A DNA stretch of 64,000 nucleotides from Achromobacter sp. MFA1 R4 (GCF_900156745.1 NZ_LT707065.1:3782001-3846000); one strand, 5' to 3'; counted from the first letter of the stretch, positions 1 through 8,401 are shown. Translations and numbers: made by a program. Notes: a model not told the origin generated them from the letters alone.

Positions 1-980
1 TGAACCCGCAGGGCAAGGAGGCGCGGCAACTGCTGGACGAGGCCGAATCCAAGGTCTTCCAGATCGCGCAGGAAGGCGCGCGCGGCGCCGCGGGCTTCCA
101 GGAGATCCAGCCGCTCCTGACCCAGGTGGTCGAGCGTATCGACGAGCTCTATCACCGCGAGGGCACCTCCGATGTGACGGGCGTGCCCACGGGCTTCACG
201 GACCTGGACAAGATGACGTCCGGCATGCAGGGCGGCGACCTGATCATCGTGGCCGGCCGCCCGTCCATGGGCAAGACCTCGTTCTCCATGAACATCGGCG
301 AGCACGTCGCCATCGAAGAAGGCTTGCCCGTGGCGGTGTTCTCCATGGAAATGGGCGCCGTGCAGCTTGCCATGCGTATGCTGGGTTCCGTGGGCCTGCT
401 GGACCAGCACCGGATGCGTACCGGCAAGCTCATCGCCGAAGACTGGCCGCGCGTCACGCACGCCGTGCAGCTCATGCAGGACGCCCAGGTCTACATCGAC
501 GAATCGCCGGCGCTCAGTCCCATGGAAGTGCGCGCCCGCGCGCGCCGTCTGGCGCGCCAGTGCGGCCAGCTCGGGCTCATCATCATCGACTACCTGCAGC
601 TCATGTCAGGCAACGGTTCCGGCGAAAACCGGGCCACCGAAGTGTCTGAAATCAGCCGTTCGCTCAAGGGTCTGGCCAAGGAGCTGAACTGCCCGCTGAT
701 CGCGCTGTCCCAGCTCAACCGAAGCCTGGAACAACGTCCCAACAAGCGTCCCGTGATGAGCGACCTGCGCGAATCCGGCGCCATCGAACAGGACGCGGAC
801 GTGATCCTGTTCATCTACCGCGACGAGGTCTACAACCCCGATTCGCCGGACAAGGGCACGGCCGAGATCATCATCGGCAAGCAGCGTAACGGCCCCATCG
901 GAACCGTGCGCCTGACGTTCCAGGGGTCCAGCACGCGCTTCTTGAACTTCTCCGGCGCGCAGCCGCGGGACATGTACTGA
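1..980 (+). CDS. dnaB: Replicative DNA helicase DnaB, 3' part (5' truncated by window edge)
   Basis: Hexameric helicase that unwinds DNA at the replication fork. The reading frame is open from base 3, so the gene starts outside the window and only the end of the N-terminal/linker region plus the RecA-like C-terminal ATPase is seen. Walker A is the GRPSMGKTS stretch near bases 256-282, Walker B the LIIIDYLQL stretch near 570-600, and SQLNRSLEQR and the arginine-rich DLRESGAIEQDADVI segment are typical DnaB motifs 3-4. It ends with TGA at 978-980, followed closely by a bidirectional terminator. No intein or insertion is visible in the part present. Identification is secure; nothing can be said about the missing N-terminal domain. 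Confidence 0.97.
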   Translation, partial: NPQGKEARQLLDEAESKVFQIAQEGARGAAGFQEIQPLLTQVVERIDELYHREGTSDVTGVPTGFTDLDKMTSGMQGGDLIIVAGRPSMGKTSFSMNIGEHVAIEEGLPVAVFSMEMGAVQLAMRMLGSVGLLDQHRMRTGKLIAEDWPRVTHAVQLMQDAQVYIDESPALSPMEVRARARRLARQCGQLGLIIIDYLQLMSGNGSGENRATEVSEISRSLKGLAKELNCPLIALSQLNRSLEQRPNKRPVMSDLRESGAIEQDADVILFIYRDEVYNPDSPDKGTAEIIIGKQRNGPIGTVRLTFQGSSTRFLNFSGAQPRDMY

Positions 981-1003
981 TCCTGCCTCGGCGGCGCCCA
1001 AAT

Positions 1004-1040
1004 AAAAAACCGCGCTTCATGTGTGAAGCGCGGTTTTTTT
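1004..1040. terminator. Bidirectional Rho-independent terminator (dnaB / SBF-like transporter)
   Basis: Perfect 10-bp stem (1010-1019 with 1024-1033), 4-nt loop, flanked by A6 on the left and T7 on the right. It lies between the convergent ends of dnaB and the minus-strand transporter gene, so it can serve both strands. Confidence 0.93.
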
Positions 1041-1053
1041 ATTGCTGACCCGG

Positions 1054-2031
1054 TCAGTGGGTGGTTTCCGGCCGCTTGCCATAGCGCGCGGCGAGGACGC
1101 CGCAGACCATGAGCTGGATCTGGTGGAACAGCATCAGCGGCAGCACCACCGCGCCCACGGCGTGGCCGGCGAACAGCACCTGGGCCATGGGAATGCCGCT
1201 GGCCAGGCTCTTTTTCGAGCCGCAGAACAGCAGCGTGATGCGGTCCTCGATCTTGAACCCGAAGACCCTGCCCGCCAGGGCCGACAGGCCCAGCGCCAGC
1301 GCCAGGATGACGCAGCAGCTCACGACCAGGCCGACCAGCGCGGGGATGGGCGTGCTGCTCCACAGCCCCTCGTTGATGGCTTCGGAGAAGGCCGTGTAGA
1401 CCACCAGCAGGATGGAACCCTGGTCCACGAATTTCAGCATCGCCTTGCGCTTGTGCACCCAGGCGCCAATCCAGCGGCGCGCGAACTGGCCCAGCACGAA
1501 GGGCAGGAGCAACTGCAGCATGATCTTGCCGACCGCGTCGAACGAGATCGGCGCACTGCCGGCATTGGCCACGACGGTGCCGACCAGAAGCGGCGTGATG
1601 AAGATGCCCAGCAGGCTGGAGGCCGAGGCGCTGCATACCGCGGCGGGGACATTGCCGCGCGCCATCGAGGTGAACGCGATGGCCGACTGCACGGTGGCCG
1701 GCAGGCAGCACAGGAACAGGATGCCCAGATAGAGCTCGGGCGTGACCAGCGGTTCCAGCACCGGCTTGAGCGCCAGGCCCAGCAGCGGGAACATCAGGAA
1801 CGTGGCCGAGAAAATGGTCAGGTGCAGCTTCCAGTGCGTCAGACCCGCAATGATGGCCTCGCGGGACAGGCGCGCGCCGTGCAGGAAGAACAGGAGGCCG
1901 ACGGCGACGTTGGTGATCCAGCCGAAGACGACCACGCCTTGCCCGTGCGCGGGCACGATGCTGGCGATGATGACGGTGCAGATCAGATAGAGGGTGAAGC
2001 GGTCGGGCAGGAGTCGAACGAGGCGGGACAT
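1054..2031 (-). CDS. Bile acid:sodium symporter-like membrane protein (SBF-like, YfeH type)
   Basis: Predicted secondary transporter of the inner membrane with about nine or ten hydrophobic segments across 325 residues. The stretch with FFLHGARLSREAI near the N-terminus and the GSKKSLASGIPMAQVLF segment near residue 275 are characteristic of the SBF-like group (E. coli YfeH relatives) rather than animal-type bile acid carriers. The substrate is unknown for most of this family; sodium-coupled uptake of an organic anion is inference only. The gene is convergent with dnaB, shares its terminator, and lies 136 bp downstream of the pdxA-type gene on the same strand without an obvious functional link. 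Confidence 0.85.
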   Translation of the reverse strand: MSRLVRLLPDRFTLYLICTVIIASIVPAHGQGVVVFGWITNVAVGLLFFLHGARLSREAIIAGLTHWKLHLTIFSATFLMFPLLGLALKPVLEPLVTPELYLGILFLCCLPATVQSAIAFTSMARGNVPAAVCSASASSLLGIFITPLLVGTVVANAGSAPISFDAVGKIMLQLLLPFVLGQFARRWIGAWVHKRKAMLKFVDQGSILLVVYTAFSEAINEGLWSSTPIPALVGLVVSCCVILALALGLSALAGRVFGFKIEDRITLLFCGSKKSLASGIPMAQVLFAGHAVGAVVLPLMLFHQIQLMVCGVLAARYGKRPETTH

Positions 2032-2167
2032 GAGGATGGAAGGGAAGACAGAAAGCGGCGGCGCGGGGCGCCGGAAACGGGGCGTATTGTAGACCCGGTA
2101 CGGCGCGGCCCGCGCTGCGGCGGCCCTCGAGCGTCCAGGCGCCGAGGCAGGCAGCAGATGTGTCGGG

Positions 2168-3148
2168 TCAGGGCGTCATCGCCAGCGCCAGGTCGAACGC
2201 CGCGACCAGCGAGGCGTGGTCCGCCAGTCCCTTGCCGGCGATGTCGAACGCGGTGCCGTGGTCCACGCTGGTGCGCACGAAGGGCAGCCCGACGGTCACG
2301 TTCACGCCGTGGTCCAGGCCCAGGTACTTCACGGGGATGAGGCCCTGGTCATGGTACTGGGCGACGACGATGTCGAATTCGCCGCGGCGGGCGCGCATGA
2401 AGACGGTGTCTCCCGGCCAGGGGCCGCTGGCGTCGATGCCTTCGGCGCGCGCGGCGGCGATGGCCGGTTCGATGATGTCGACGTCTTCGCGGCCGAACTT
2501 GCCGCCTTCGCCCGCGTGCGGATTCAGGCCCGCGACGGCGACGCGCGGGCGCGCGATGCCCATCTGCCGGCAGGCCCGGTCGGCAAGGCGCATCGCGGTC
2601 AGTTCGGCCTGGGGCGTGATGCGCGCGATGACGTCGGCCAGCGCGACGTGGATGGTCACCAGCAGCACGCGCAGTTCATCGTTGGCCAGCATCATGGCGA
2701 AGTCCTGCGTGGCCGAGCGGTCCGCCAGGATTTCGGTGTGGCCCGGAAAGTCGATGCCGGCCTCGTGCATGGATTTCTTGTTCAGCGGCGCGGTCACGAT
2801 GGCGCGGATGCGTCCGGCCTGCGCGTCGTCGATGGCGGCGCAGACGTAGTCGTAGGCGGCGCGCCCCGCCAGGGCGCTGACCTTGCCCAGGGCCAGGTCG
2901 GCGGGCAGGGCAGGGCTGCAGGCCACCACCTGGATGCAGCCCGGATCGGGCCGCGCCTGGTCGATGCTGGCGATCTCGGCGATGTTCAGCCGGGCGCCGA
3001 GCTGGGCCGCCGCCCGTCGCAACGCGCCGGCATCGCCGTACACCACACAGGGCGCATTCAAGCCATGCGCGTAGGCCTTGACGACAATTTCGGGACCGAT
3101 GCCGGCGGCATCGCCCATGGTGACGCCCACGGGTTGGGGAGTGTTCAC
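2168..3148 (-). CDS. pdxA: PdxA-family 4-phosphate dehydrogenase
   Basis: Member of the PdxA family (326 aa): NAD-dependent oxidation and decarboxylation of 4-phosphohydroxy-L-threonine in pyridoxal phosphate synthesis, or, in PdxA2 relatives, of D-threonate/D-erythronate 4-phosphate. The N-terminal signature reads TMGDAAGIGPE, with Ala where classical PdxA usually has Pro. The three metal-binding His motifs are present: PGHTEIL, QYHDQGLIPVK and DHGTAFDIAGKG. No other pyridoxine gene (pdxJ, ksgA, surA) is adjacent, whereas a classical pdxA is often near ksgA/surA. The symbol is therefore provisional; a PdxA2-type catabolic paralogue is equally possible from sequence alone. Confidence 0.85.
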   Translation of the reverse strand: MNTPQPVGVTMGDAAGIGPEIVVKAYAHGLNAPCVVYGDAGALRRAAAQLGARLNIAEIASIDQARPDPGCIQVVACSPALPADLALGKVSALAGRAAYDYVCAAIDDAQAGRIRAIVTAPLNKKSMHEAGIDFPGHTEILADRSATQDFAMMLANDELRVLLVTIHVALADVIARITPQAELTAMRLADRACRQMGIARPRVAVAGLNPHAGEGGKFGREDVDIIEPAIAAARAEGIDASGPWPGDTVFMRARRGEFDIVVAQYHDQGLIPVKYLGLDHGVNVTVGLPFVRTSVDHGTAFDIAGKGLADHASLVAAFDLALAMTP

Positions 3149-3216
3149 GGTGCAGGCAAGAGGGCTAAAGGGATGCGGACAATGCTACACCCGATCCCGG
3201 GCAGGGCCGCGCGCGC

Positions 3217-3525
3217 TTACTGGGCCGCGTTCTTGGGCGGATCGATGGCGGCGCATTCGAACGTGACCGTGGCGCGCTTGGAGCCCAGGCCCGTCGCGTG
3301 ATTGGACGTCACCTTGGGCTTGACCAGCTTGCGGCCCAGCGACTGGCAGTATTGGTCGGCGCGTTGCAAAGCCTGGTTCTTGATTTCGACCCAGCTCAGC
3401 AATTGCGTGCCCGAGCTGTAGGTGACGCTGTAGAGGTCCTTGTCGACGGACGTGACTTCGCTCATGCTGGAACAAGCGGTCAGCAGGGCGAGGAGGGCGG
3501 CGGCGGGGGCAAGGCGTGCAAGCAT
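3217..3525 (-). CDS. Small predicted lipoprotein
   Basis: A 102-aa product beginning MLARLAPAAALLALLTAC: a short positive start, a hydrophobic core and the lipobox LTAC, so it should be cleaved at Cys18 and lipidated. The open frame reaches 3555, but the Met at 3525 puts the signal peptide at the right place. The mature part contains two more Cys (in QYCQSLGRK and TFECAAID) that could form a disulfide. No catalytic motif is seen. Similar small lipoproteins are common in Alcaligenaceae; the function is unknown. It stands alone between pdxA and the AsnC-type regulator, all on the minus strand. Confidence 0.75.
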   Translation of the reverse strand: MLARLAPAAALLALLTACSSMSEVTSVDKDLYSVTYSSGTQLLSWVEIKNQALQRADQYCQSLGRKLVKPKVTSNHATGLGSKRATVTFECAAIDPPKNAAQ

Positions 3526-3609
3526 GAAAAGTCCAGGATTCGCGACAGGCCCCATTACACCACCATGTCGCGCCAGCGGGAAAGGCGGGCCGGGCCGTAG
3601 ACCGCCGTT

Positions 3610-4068
3610 TCAGGGCGCGCCGACCGCGCTGCGGCGGTCGACCTTGCGGCTGAGCACGATGGATGTCTGCGTTTGCTTGACGCCGTCGATCAGGCCGATG
3701 CGGTCCAGCAGCGCATCCAGTTGTTCGTGCGTTTCGCAGCGCAGGAAGATCAGGTAATCGTAGGGGCCGCTGACCGACGACACTTCCTCGACCTCGGGCA
3801 TCTTTTCCAGCTCCCGGATCACCGCCGCCGGCGTCTTGGGCAGCACGCTGATGAAGCAATAAGCGCGCACCGCGGCCTCTTCCAGCCGCCGTCCCAGGCG
3901 CACGCCATAGCCCGCCACGATGCTCTCGCGCTCCAGCCGCGCGATGCGCGCGACCACCGTCGTGCGCGCCAGGCCCAGCTTGCGCGCCAGGATGGCGGCG
4001 GGTTCGCGCGCATTGGCCTGCAGCAGGCTGAGCAATTGCCGGTCGATGTCGTCGAGTCGTTCGTTCAT
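3610..4068 (-). CDS. Lrp/AsnC-family transcriptional regulator
   Basis: A 152-aa protein with the standard Lrp/AsnC plan: N-terminal winged HTH starting LDDIDRQLLSLLQANAREPAAILARKLG (residues about 4-60), then a C-terminal RAM/ligand-binding domain with the VSGPYDYLIFLRCETHEQLDALLDRIG signature (about 100-130). Such proteins form oligomers that respond to amino acids. Its target is not evident: both neighbours are on the same strand and no transporter or amino-acid enzyme is divergent from it. Identification of the family is firm; the effector is unknown. Confidence 0.92.
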   Translation of the reverse strand: MNERLDDIDRQLLSLLQANAREPAAILARKLGLARTTVVARIARLERESIVAGYGVRLGRRLEEAAVRAYCFISVLPKTPAAVIRELEKMPEVEEVSSVSGPYDYLIFLRCETHEQLDALLDRIGLIDGVKQTQTSIVLSRKVDRRSAVGAP

Positions 4069-4146
4069 GCGCGCAGGCGGTGGCGTTGGGCCGAAGGGCG
4101 AAGTGGCGACGGTACAGGCGTCGGCGTGCCGGCGTCAATGCGTCGG

Positions 4147-4752
4147 CTAGCCGTCCGACTCGGGCGGGATGCCGCCGTGATAGATGCGGCCGTCGAACTC
4201 GAAGCGCGTGATGGTCTTGTGCGCGGCATCGAAGATGCGGTCGCGGCTGGCGTCGTCCAGGCCGTCGTGGTCCGCGAAGCTGAAGCGGCACAGGTCGATG
4301 TCGCTGTCGTAGAACGCGCTGTGCACGAAGCGGCTCACGTCCGCCTCGTGCGCGAAATGCGCGAACTCGCGCAATTGCTCCATCTCGTGGAACGAGCCGT
4401 TGCGGCTGACCAGCAGCATGCCGAACTTGCGCTCTTCGTCCGCCATCGGCTCCGGCGGCGGCGGGGCGTCGTTCGCCTGCGCGTCCTTGCAGTCGAAGTG
4501 CGCGCCGGCTTCGCGCATCGCGTCCAACACCCGCTGCCATTCCTGATCCTCCAGCGTCAGGCGGGCCATCATGTAGAAGAGACGCTGCCGCCCCAGCGTG
4601 CGCGGCTCCGGGCCGCCCACGAAGCTGGGCCAAGGGGTCGATGCGTCCAGCCCGGCCAGCTCGGCCATCCTGGCGTCACTGAAGCCCAGTCTGTCCTGGA
4701 GACGCCGCAGCGACTGGGCGTTGGGCGGGACGTAGTTCTGGATCGTTTTCAT
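4147..4752 (-). CDS. Protein of unknown function with Cro/C1-like N-terminus
   Basis: A 201-aa product, starting at the Met of MKTIQNYVPPNAQ (4752); an upstream in-frame Met at 4800 is less likely because the intervening residues look non-coding. Residues about 10-40 (NAQSLRRLQDRLGFSDARMAELAG) resemble a Cro/C1-type helix-turn-helix. A Pro-rich linker (PPPPEP) separates it from a C-terminal region rich in acidic and aromatic residues. No catalytic motif or membrane segment is visible. It may be a regulator, but I do not recognise the family. The facing plus-strand gene starts at 4957, giving a shared promoter region of about 200 bp. Confidence 0.6.
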   Translation of the reverse strand: MKTIQNYVPPNAQSLRRLQDRLGFSDARMAELAGLDASTPWPSFVGGPEPRTLGRQRLFYMMARLTLEDQEWQRVLDAMREAGAHFDCKDAQANDAPPPPEPMADEERKFGMLLVSRNGSFHEMEQLREFAHFAHEADVSRFVHSAFYDSDIDLCRFSFADHDGLDDASRDRIFDAAHKTITRFEFDGRIYHGGIPPESDG

Positions 4753-4956
4753 GACTGCGCTCCGGTTGTGCCGGGCGCCCCGAAGCAGCGCCGGCGGCAT
4801 GCGCCGCGGTGCCCGTGCGGCTACGCTTCATGCTAGCGCCGCCCCCGGCGCTTGCCTAGCCGCCCGGGGCCGATCGCTGCCGGGCGGGCAGGCCCGGCAG
4901 CGCGGGAGCGCCATGCTAGGATTTGCGCCGTCATTCAATGCCAGGAGGCTTACATC

Positions 4957-5202
4957 ATGGATATCCAGGAACAAATCGCCGTCGTCGTGCACACCATCTC
5001 GCACCAGGGCGGCCGCATCGATGCGCTCAATTCCACGCTGGTATCGATGCTGCATCTGGTGAAGGGCTCGCCGGGCCTGCGCGAAGCCATCGAAGCGCAG
5101 TTGGAGCAAAACTATTCCAGCCTGCTGGCGCGTTCCGAGAATCCGCAATACGTCGCGGGTTTCGAAAGCGTGCGCGACATGATCGTGGCCGCCCTGAAGT
5201 GA
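4957..5202 (+). CDS. Small conserved-type hypothetical protein (81 aa)
   Basis: An 81-aa soluble protein starting MDIQEQIAVVVHTISHQGG. A strong Shine-Dalgarno AGGAGG at 4943-4948, nine bases before the ATG, supports this start over the longer open frame that begins at 4852. Predicted mostly alpha-helical with no Cys, signal peptide or membrane segment. No family recognised. It is followed directly by the first copy of the 94-bp repeat, as the 114-aa unknown gene at 8564-8908 is followed by the second copy; the shared arrangement may be coincidence. Confidence 0.65.
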   Translation: MDIQEQIAVVVHTISHQGGRIDALNSTLVSMLHLVKGSPGLREAIEAQLEQNYSSLLARSENPQYVAGFESVRDMIVAALK

Positions 5203-5233
5203 TGGGGGCGGCCCAACGTGACGTGGGCGCTCC

Positions 5234-5327
5234 CAGTTACCCACAGCTTCTGTGGACAAGCCTTGGGATAGTCCGGGCATAGATGCACAAATCCCTTTGA
5301 TTACAAGGGCTTGGGCGGAGCGGTCAA
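5234..5327 (+). repeat. Copy A of a 94-bp intergenic repeat with inverted DnaA-box-like motifs
   Basis: Aligns without gaps to 8930-9023 (constant offset 3696); about two thirds of positions match, in blocks: CAGTTACCCACAG, TGTGGA, AAGCCTTGGGATAGT, a TACAA..CTTGG block and GCGGTCAA. The start forms a CCACA/TGTGG hairpin with a 5-nt loop; the flanks read TTACCCACA and TGTGGACAA, each one mismatch from a DnaA box. The 3' end sits in a hairpin (5317-5323 with 5331-5337, GGAGCGG/CCGCTCC) with GCGGTCAA partly in its loop. Confidence 0.8.
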
Positions 5328-5405
5328 AGGCCGCTCCCTGAGCTCCCCGGCGAACGCATGCCGCGCGGCGCCACGGGACGCCAAGCCCGGGTAATATGCG
5401 CCCCC

Positions 5406-5678
5406 ATGCGGAATCAGTATTCATTGGAAGGCCGGAACCTCGTCTTGAAGGCGCGTGTTTCGGAAGCGGCAAAGCTGGCGGCGTTCGACCCCGGCAGGCT
5501 CTCGCCCAAGGCGCGCGAGAGCTGGGAGCGCATGGGGCATGGCTTCAAGGCGTGGCACGACTTCGACCAGCGGCACCCGATCCTGCGTCGCTTCGCGCGG
5601 CTGCCGTTCATTGGCGCCCTGTATCGCAAGGCGCGCCGGCGGCACGTACTGCGGGCGAGCGGCAAGCTGGTCTTCTGA
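5406..5678 (+). CDS. Small basic hypothetical protein (90 aa)
   Basis: A 90-aa strongly basic product beginning MRNQYSLEGRNLVLKARV, rich in Arg/Lys (RRFARLPFIGALYRKARRRHVLRA near the C-terminus). The ATG at 5406 is preferred to the upstream in-frame ATG at 5358 because the 16 extra residues have no SD sequence and look like translated intergenic DNA. There is no signal peptide; a short amphipathic or hydrophobic patch (residues about 60-75) could bind membrane or nucleic acid, which is inference only. It converges with the DedA gene, with 14 bp between stop codons. Confidence 0.5.
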   Translation: MRNQYSLEGRNLVLKARVSEAAKLAAFDPGRLSPKARESWERMGHGFKAWHDFDQRHPILRRFARLPFIGALYRKARRRHVLRASGKLVF

Positions 5679-5692
5679 AAGCGCGGTCTGCG

Positions 5693-6256
5693 CTAGCGGC
5701 GCCGGCGCGCGTGGAACCAGTAGGCCAGCCAGACCAGGATGCCCAGCGCGGCCGCGATGGCCAGTTTGATTTCCACGCCTTGGATGCGTCCGAGCAACGC
5801 CTCGATCGTCCGCCCGAACACATAGCCCAGCAGGCTGAAGCACGCCGCCCAGATCGCCGCGGCCACGGCATTCAGTACCAGATAGCGCAGTGGCGACACC
5901 CTGGATACGCCCAGGGCCGCGGGCCCGACCGTGCGCAAGCCGTACAAAAAGCGCAGAGTCAGGATGAAGCCGTTCGGATAGCGGTCGATGGCGGCCAGCG
6001 CCTTGTCGAAGGCGGGCTTTTCGCGGATGCGCCGCACGTAGCGATGATCGCGGTAGCGACGGCCCACATAAAACAGCAACTGGTCCGCCAGGAACGACCC
6101 GGCGAACGCGCAGAGCATGACGTGGGGCAGGAGAAACAGCCCCTGGTGCGCCAGGAAGCCGGCGAATACCACCACGCTCTCGCCTTCCAGGAAGGTGCCG
6201 CCCAGTACGGCCCACAAGCCGTAGTCGGCGATGAACTGATGCAGGGCCGGATTCAT
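5693..6256 (-). CDS. DedA/SNARE-associated family inner-membrane protein
   Basis: A 187-aa polytopic protein. The segment FLEGESVVVFAGFLAHQG (about residues 22-39) with its acidic Glu and the later FLYGLRTVGPAALGVSRVSP motif (about 98-117) are hallmarks of the DedA family, implicated in flipping undecaprenyl-phosphate or phospholipids and in membrane homeostasis. A basic HARRRR tail follows the last membrane helix. The start ATG overlaps the stop of the upstream MocR gene (ATGA, 6253-6256), so the two are translationally coupled. Coupling of a DedA protein to a PLP-dependent regulator is unusual, and the regulator may control it. Confidence 0.88.
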   Translation of the reverse strand: MNPALHQFIADYGLWAVLGGTFLEGESVVVFAGFLAHQGLFLLPHVMLCAFAGSFLADQLLFYVGRRYRDHRYVRRIREKPAFDKALAAIDRYPNGFILTLRFLYGLRTVGPAALGVSRVSPLRYLVLNAVAAAIWAACFSLLGYVFGRTIEALLGRIQGVEIKLAIAAALGILVWLAYWFHARRRR

Positions 6257-7692
6257 GCTGTCCGTTCTTCCACGATACGCGCCAGCGTCACCAGCGCGCG
6301 CGAGACCTCGGGCGTGATGCGTTGCCCGCAACTGATGCGCAGGAAATGGTCGTACCGCGTGCCATTCGAAAACATGGCCCCGGGCGCCACGCGTATCCCT
6401 TGCCGCAGCCCGGCCTCGAAGACCTCCATTCCCGACACACCTTCGGGCATCTCCACCCAGAGCAGCATGCCGCCTTGCGGCACGCTCAGGCGCGTGCCCC
6501 GTGGAAAATGCGCGGCGATCGCCTCCGCGGTCAGGTCGCGCTGCGTCTTCAGTTCCCGCCGCAGCCGCGTCAGGTGACGGTCATAGGCGCGCGAGCCCAT
6601 GAATTCGGCCACGGCGATCTGCGCCAGCGGTTCATTGGGGCGGCTCTGCGCGAACTTGAGCATGGCAATGCGGGCCTTCCAGCGGCCGCCCAGCAGCCAG
6701 CCCAGCCGCATCCCGGGCGCCAGCGTCTTGTGCATGGATGAGCAGTAGATGACGTTGCCGGTGGCGTCCCAGGACTTGGCGGCCGCCAGGGGCGCGTCGT
6801 CGTCGGTCAGGGCGCCGTAGGTGTCGTCCTCGATGAGCGGCACCTGCTGGCGTTCGCACAGCGCCACGAGCCGCGCCTTGTGGCCATCGGGCATGACGCA
6901 CCCCAGCGGATTGTGGAAGTTCGGCACCACGACCACGGCGCGGATGTTGCCGTGGGTCTGGAAAGCCAGGTCCAGGGCTTCGATCGACAGTCCATGCTGA
7001 GGGCTGGTGGGAATCTCGAGCGCGCGCATGCCCAGGCTTTCCAGGATCTGCAGCAGGCCGAAATACGCGGGCGATTCCACGGCGATGGTGTCGCCGGGCC
7101 GCGCGACCGCGCGCAGCGCCAGATTCAGGGCCTCGATGCAGCCATGCGTGACGATCACGTCGTCGGGCGTGGCGTTGATGCCGTTGGCGAGCGCGCGGCG
7201 GGCCAGCACGCCGCGCAGGTCGGGATGTCCTTGAGGCGGCACCGGGCTCACCAGCACCTCGGGGGCCTGCCGCAAGGCGCGCGTCATCGCCTGCTTGAGC
7301 GCGTCCATCGGATAGGCCTGCGGCACGGCCGCCGCCAGGGCGAAGTTGGCGCTGACCGGGTGCGCCCCGCACTTCGCGATGAAGTCCGAGACGCGGTCGT
7401 GGATGCCCACGTACTGCGCGGCTCCGAGCGTCTGGCGGATGTCGGGCTCGCCGACGGGCGGAATGCTGTTGCGCCGGGGCTTGAGGACGAAGTATCCCGA
7501 GCGGGGCCGGGCCTCGATCAGGCCGTCGTCCTCCAGTTGGCGGCAGGCCTGCAACGCGGTGGACAGGCTGACGTGATGCGTGCGCACCAGCGTGCGGACC
7601 GAAGGCATGCGCTGGGCCGGGGCAAGGACGCCGGTCTGGATCGCCCGCCGATAGTGATTGGCCAGGCGTAGGTACAGGGGTTGTGCTTCCAT
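6253..7692 (-). CDS. MocR-type regulator: GntR HTH fused to class I aminotransferase fold
   Basis: A 479-aa transcription factor. Residues about 5-70 form a GntR winged HTH (LRLANHYRRAIQTGVLAPAQRMPSVRTL), followed by a linker and a fold-type I aminotransferase domain from about 100. The PLP lysine is Lys322 in SSMHKTLAPGMRLGW; the NPLG and DDTYG motifs that hold PLP are present. MocR proteins sense amino compounds or PLP and usually act on neighbouring or divergent genes. The start at 7692 matches the GntR domain; the open frame extends much further upstream but is not homologous. Direct repeats just upstream (7726-7744) are a plausible autoregulatory site. Effector unknown. Confidence 0.93.
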   Translation of the reverse strand: MEAQPLYLRLANHYRRAIQTGVLAPAQRMPSVRTLVRTHHVSLSTALQACRQLEDDGLIEARPRSGYFVLKPRRNSIPPVGEPDIRQTLGAAQYVGIHDRVSDFIAKCGAHPVSANFALAAAVPQAYPMDALKQAMTRALRQAPEVLVSPVPPQGHPDLRGVLARRALANGINATPDDVIVTHGCIEALNLALRAVARPGDTIAVESPAYFGLLQILESLGMRALEIPTSPQHGLSIEALDLAFQTHGNIRAVVVVPNFHNPLGCVMPDGHKARLVALCERQQVPLIEDDTYGALTDDDAPLAAAKSWDATGNVIYCSSMHKTLAPGMRLGWLLGGRWKARIAMLKFAQSRPNEPLAQIAVAEFMGSRAYDRHLTRLRRELKTQRDLTAEAIAAHFPRGTRLSVPQGGMLLWVEMPEGVSGMEVFEAGLRQGIRVAPGAMFSNGTRYDHFLRISCGQRITPEVSRALVTLARIVEERTA

Positions 7693-7725
7693 GCGCCGAT
7701 CTTGCTCCCCGGGGTTGGGCTGTGG

Positions 7726-7744
7726 GTAGGCACAGATGTAGGCA
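7726..7744. promoter_or_regulatory. Candidate MocR operator (tandem GTAGGCA repeats)
   Basis: Two exact GTAGGCA heptamers start 12 bp apart (7726 and 7738) in the divergent region, 34-52 bp upstream of the MocR start. A CTGTG-N6-CACAG inverted repeat (7720-7735) overlaps the first. MocR factors such as GabR and PdxR typically bind direct repeats, so autoregulation is plausible but unproven. Confidence 0.35.
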
Positions 7745-7861
7745 AAGTACACCATAACAGCGGCAAAATCGAGTCTCTGCATCGGTACAGAAAGCCGGCT
7801 TGTGTGGCTGTTGCGCAAAGCAGGGCGCGCGTAGCCTGTGAGGGTCCGTTTGGAGATGACC

Positions 7862-8242
7862 ATGACCCCCCACACCGCCCCCGACACCCCTGGACTGCGC
7901 CTGGATCTTCCGTCCGGCGCCAGCCGCCTGTTCGCCCTGCGTGCCGGCGCCACCTTGATCTGCACCTCAGGCAGCATGCGCGTCGAAGAAGCTGCCAATG
8001 GCTGCGAGGCCGCAGGAGGACTGCATCGCGTGGTGTCGGTCCGTCTCAATGCGGGGGAAGCCCACGGGGTGTCGTACGGCGGCGCGGTGCGTCTCACGGC
8101 GATCGGCGGCGCGCAGGTGATATGCCTGGACGCGGCCGGCCCGGTGACCTCATTCCTGCGCCGCGGCGGCGCCTTTTTTCATCGAATTTTGTCGAAAACC
8201 GGAAACATCCGCGTGGGTGCGCTGCACAAGATTTCAAAATGA
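7862..8242 (+). CDS. DUF2917-like small protein
   Basis: A 126-aa product; the ATG at 7862 is chosen because GGAG at 7852-7855 is then about six bases upstream, whereas the ATG at 7856 would abut it. The sequence (LDLPSGASRLFALRAGATLICTSG then SMRVEE, later LNAGEAHGV and ICLDAAGP) has the beta-rich pattern of cupin-like DUF2917 proteins, small domains common in betaproteobacteria beside PLP-dependent GntR regulators. It is divergent from such a regulator here, so it may be its target. No metal-binding His triad is obvious. Family assignment is moderate; function unknown. Confidence 0.6.
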   Translation: MTPHTAPDTPGLRLDLPSGASRLFALRAGATLICTSGSMRVEEAANGCEAAGGLHRVVSVRLNAGEAHGVSYGGAVRLTAIGGAQVICLDAAGPVTSFLRRGGAFFHRILSKTGNIRVGALHKISK

Positions 8243-8244
8243 TG

Positions 8245-8250
8245 TATGAT
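8245..8250 (+). promoter_or_regulatory. Candidate -10 element for tRNA-fMet
   Basis: TATGAT lies 13 bp before the mature tRNA 5' end and three bases after the stop codon of the upstream gene, so the tRNA promoter overlaps that gene's 3' end. No good -35 hexamer is visible. Confidence 0.4.
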
Positions 8251-8262
8251 TCACACATCAGA

Positions 8263-8339
<77 letters not shown>

Positions 8340-8401
8340 GTTTCAAGCAGTACCGGATCTGCCGGCGCATGTGTTTCAAGCGCAGCCGGGCAGGTCCCGC
8401 C

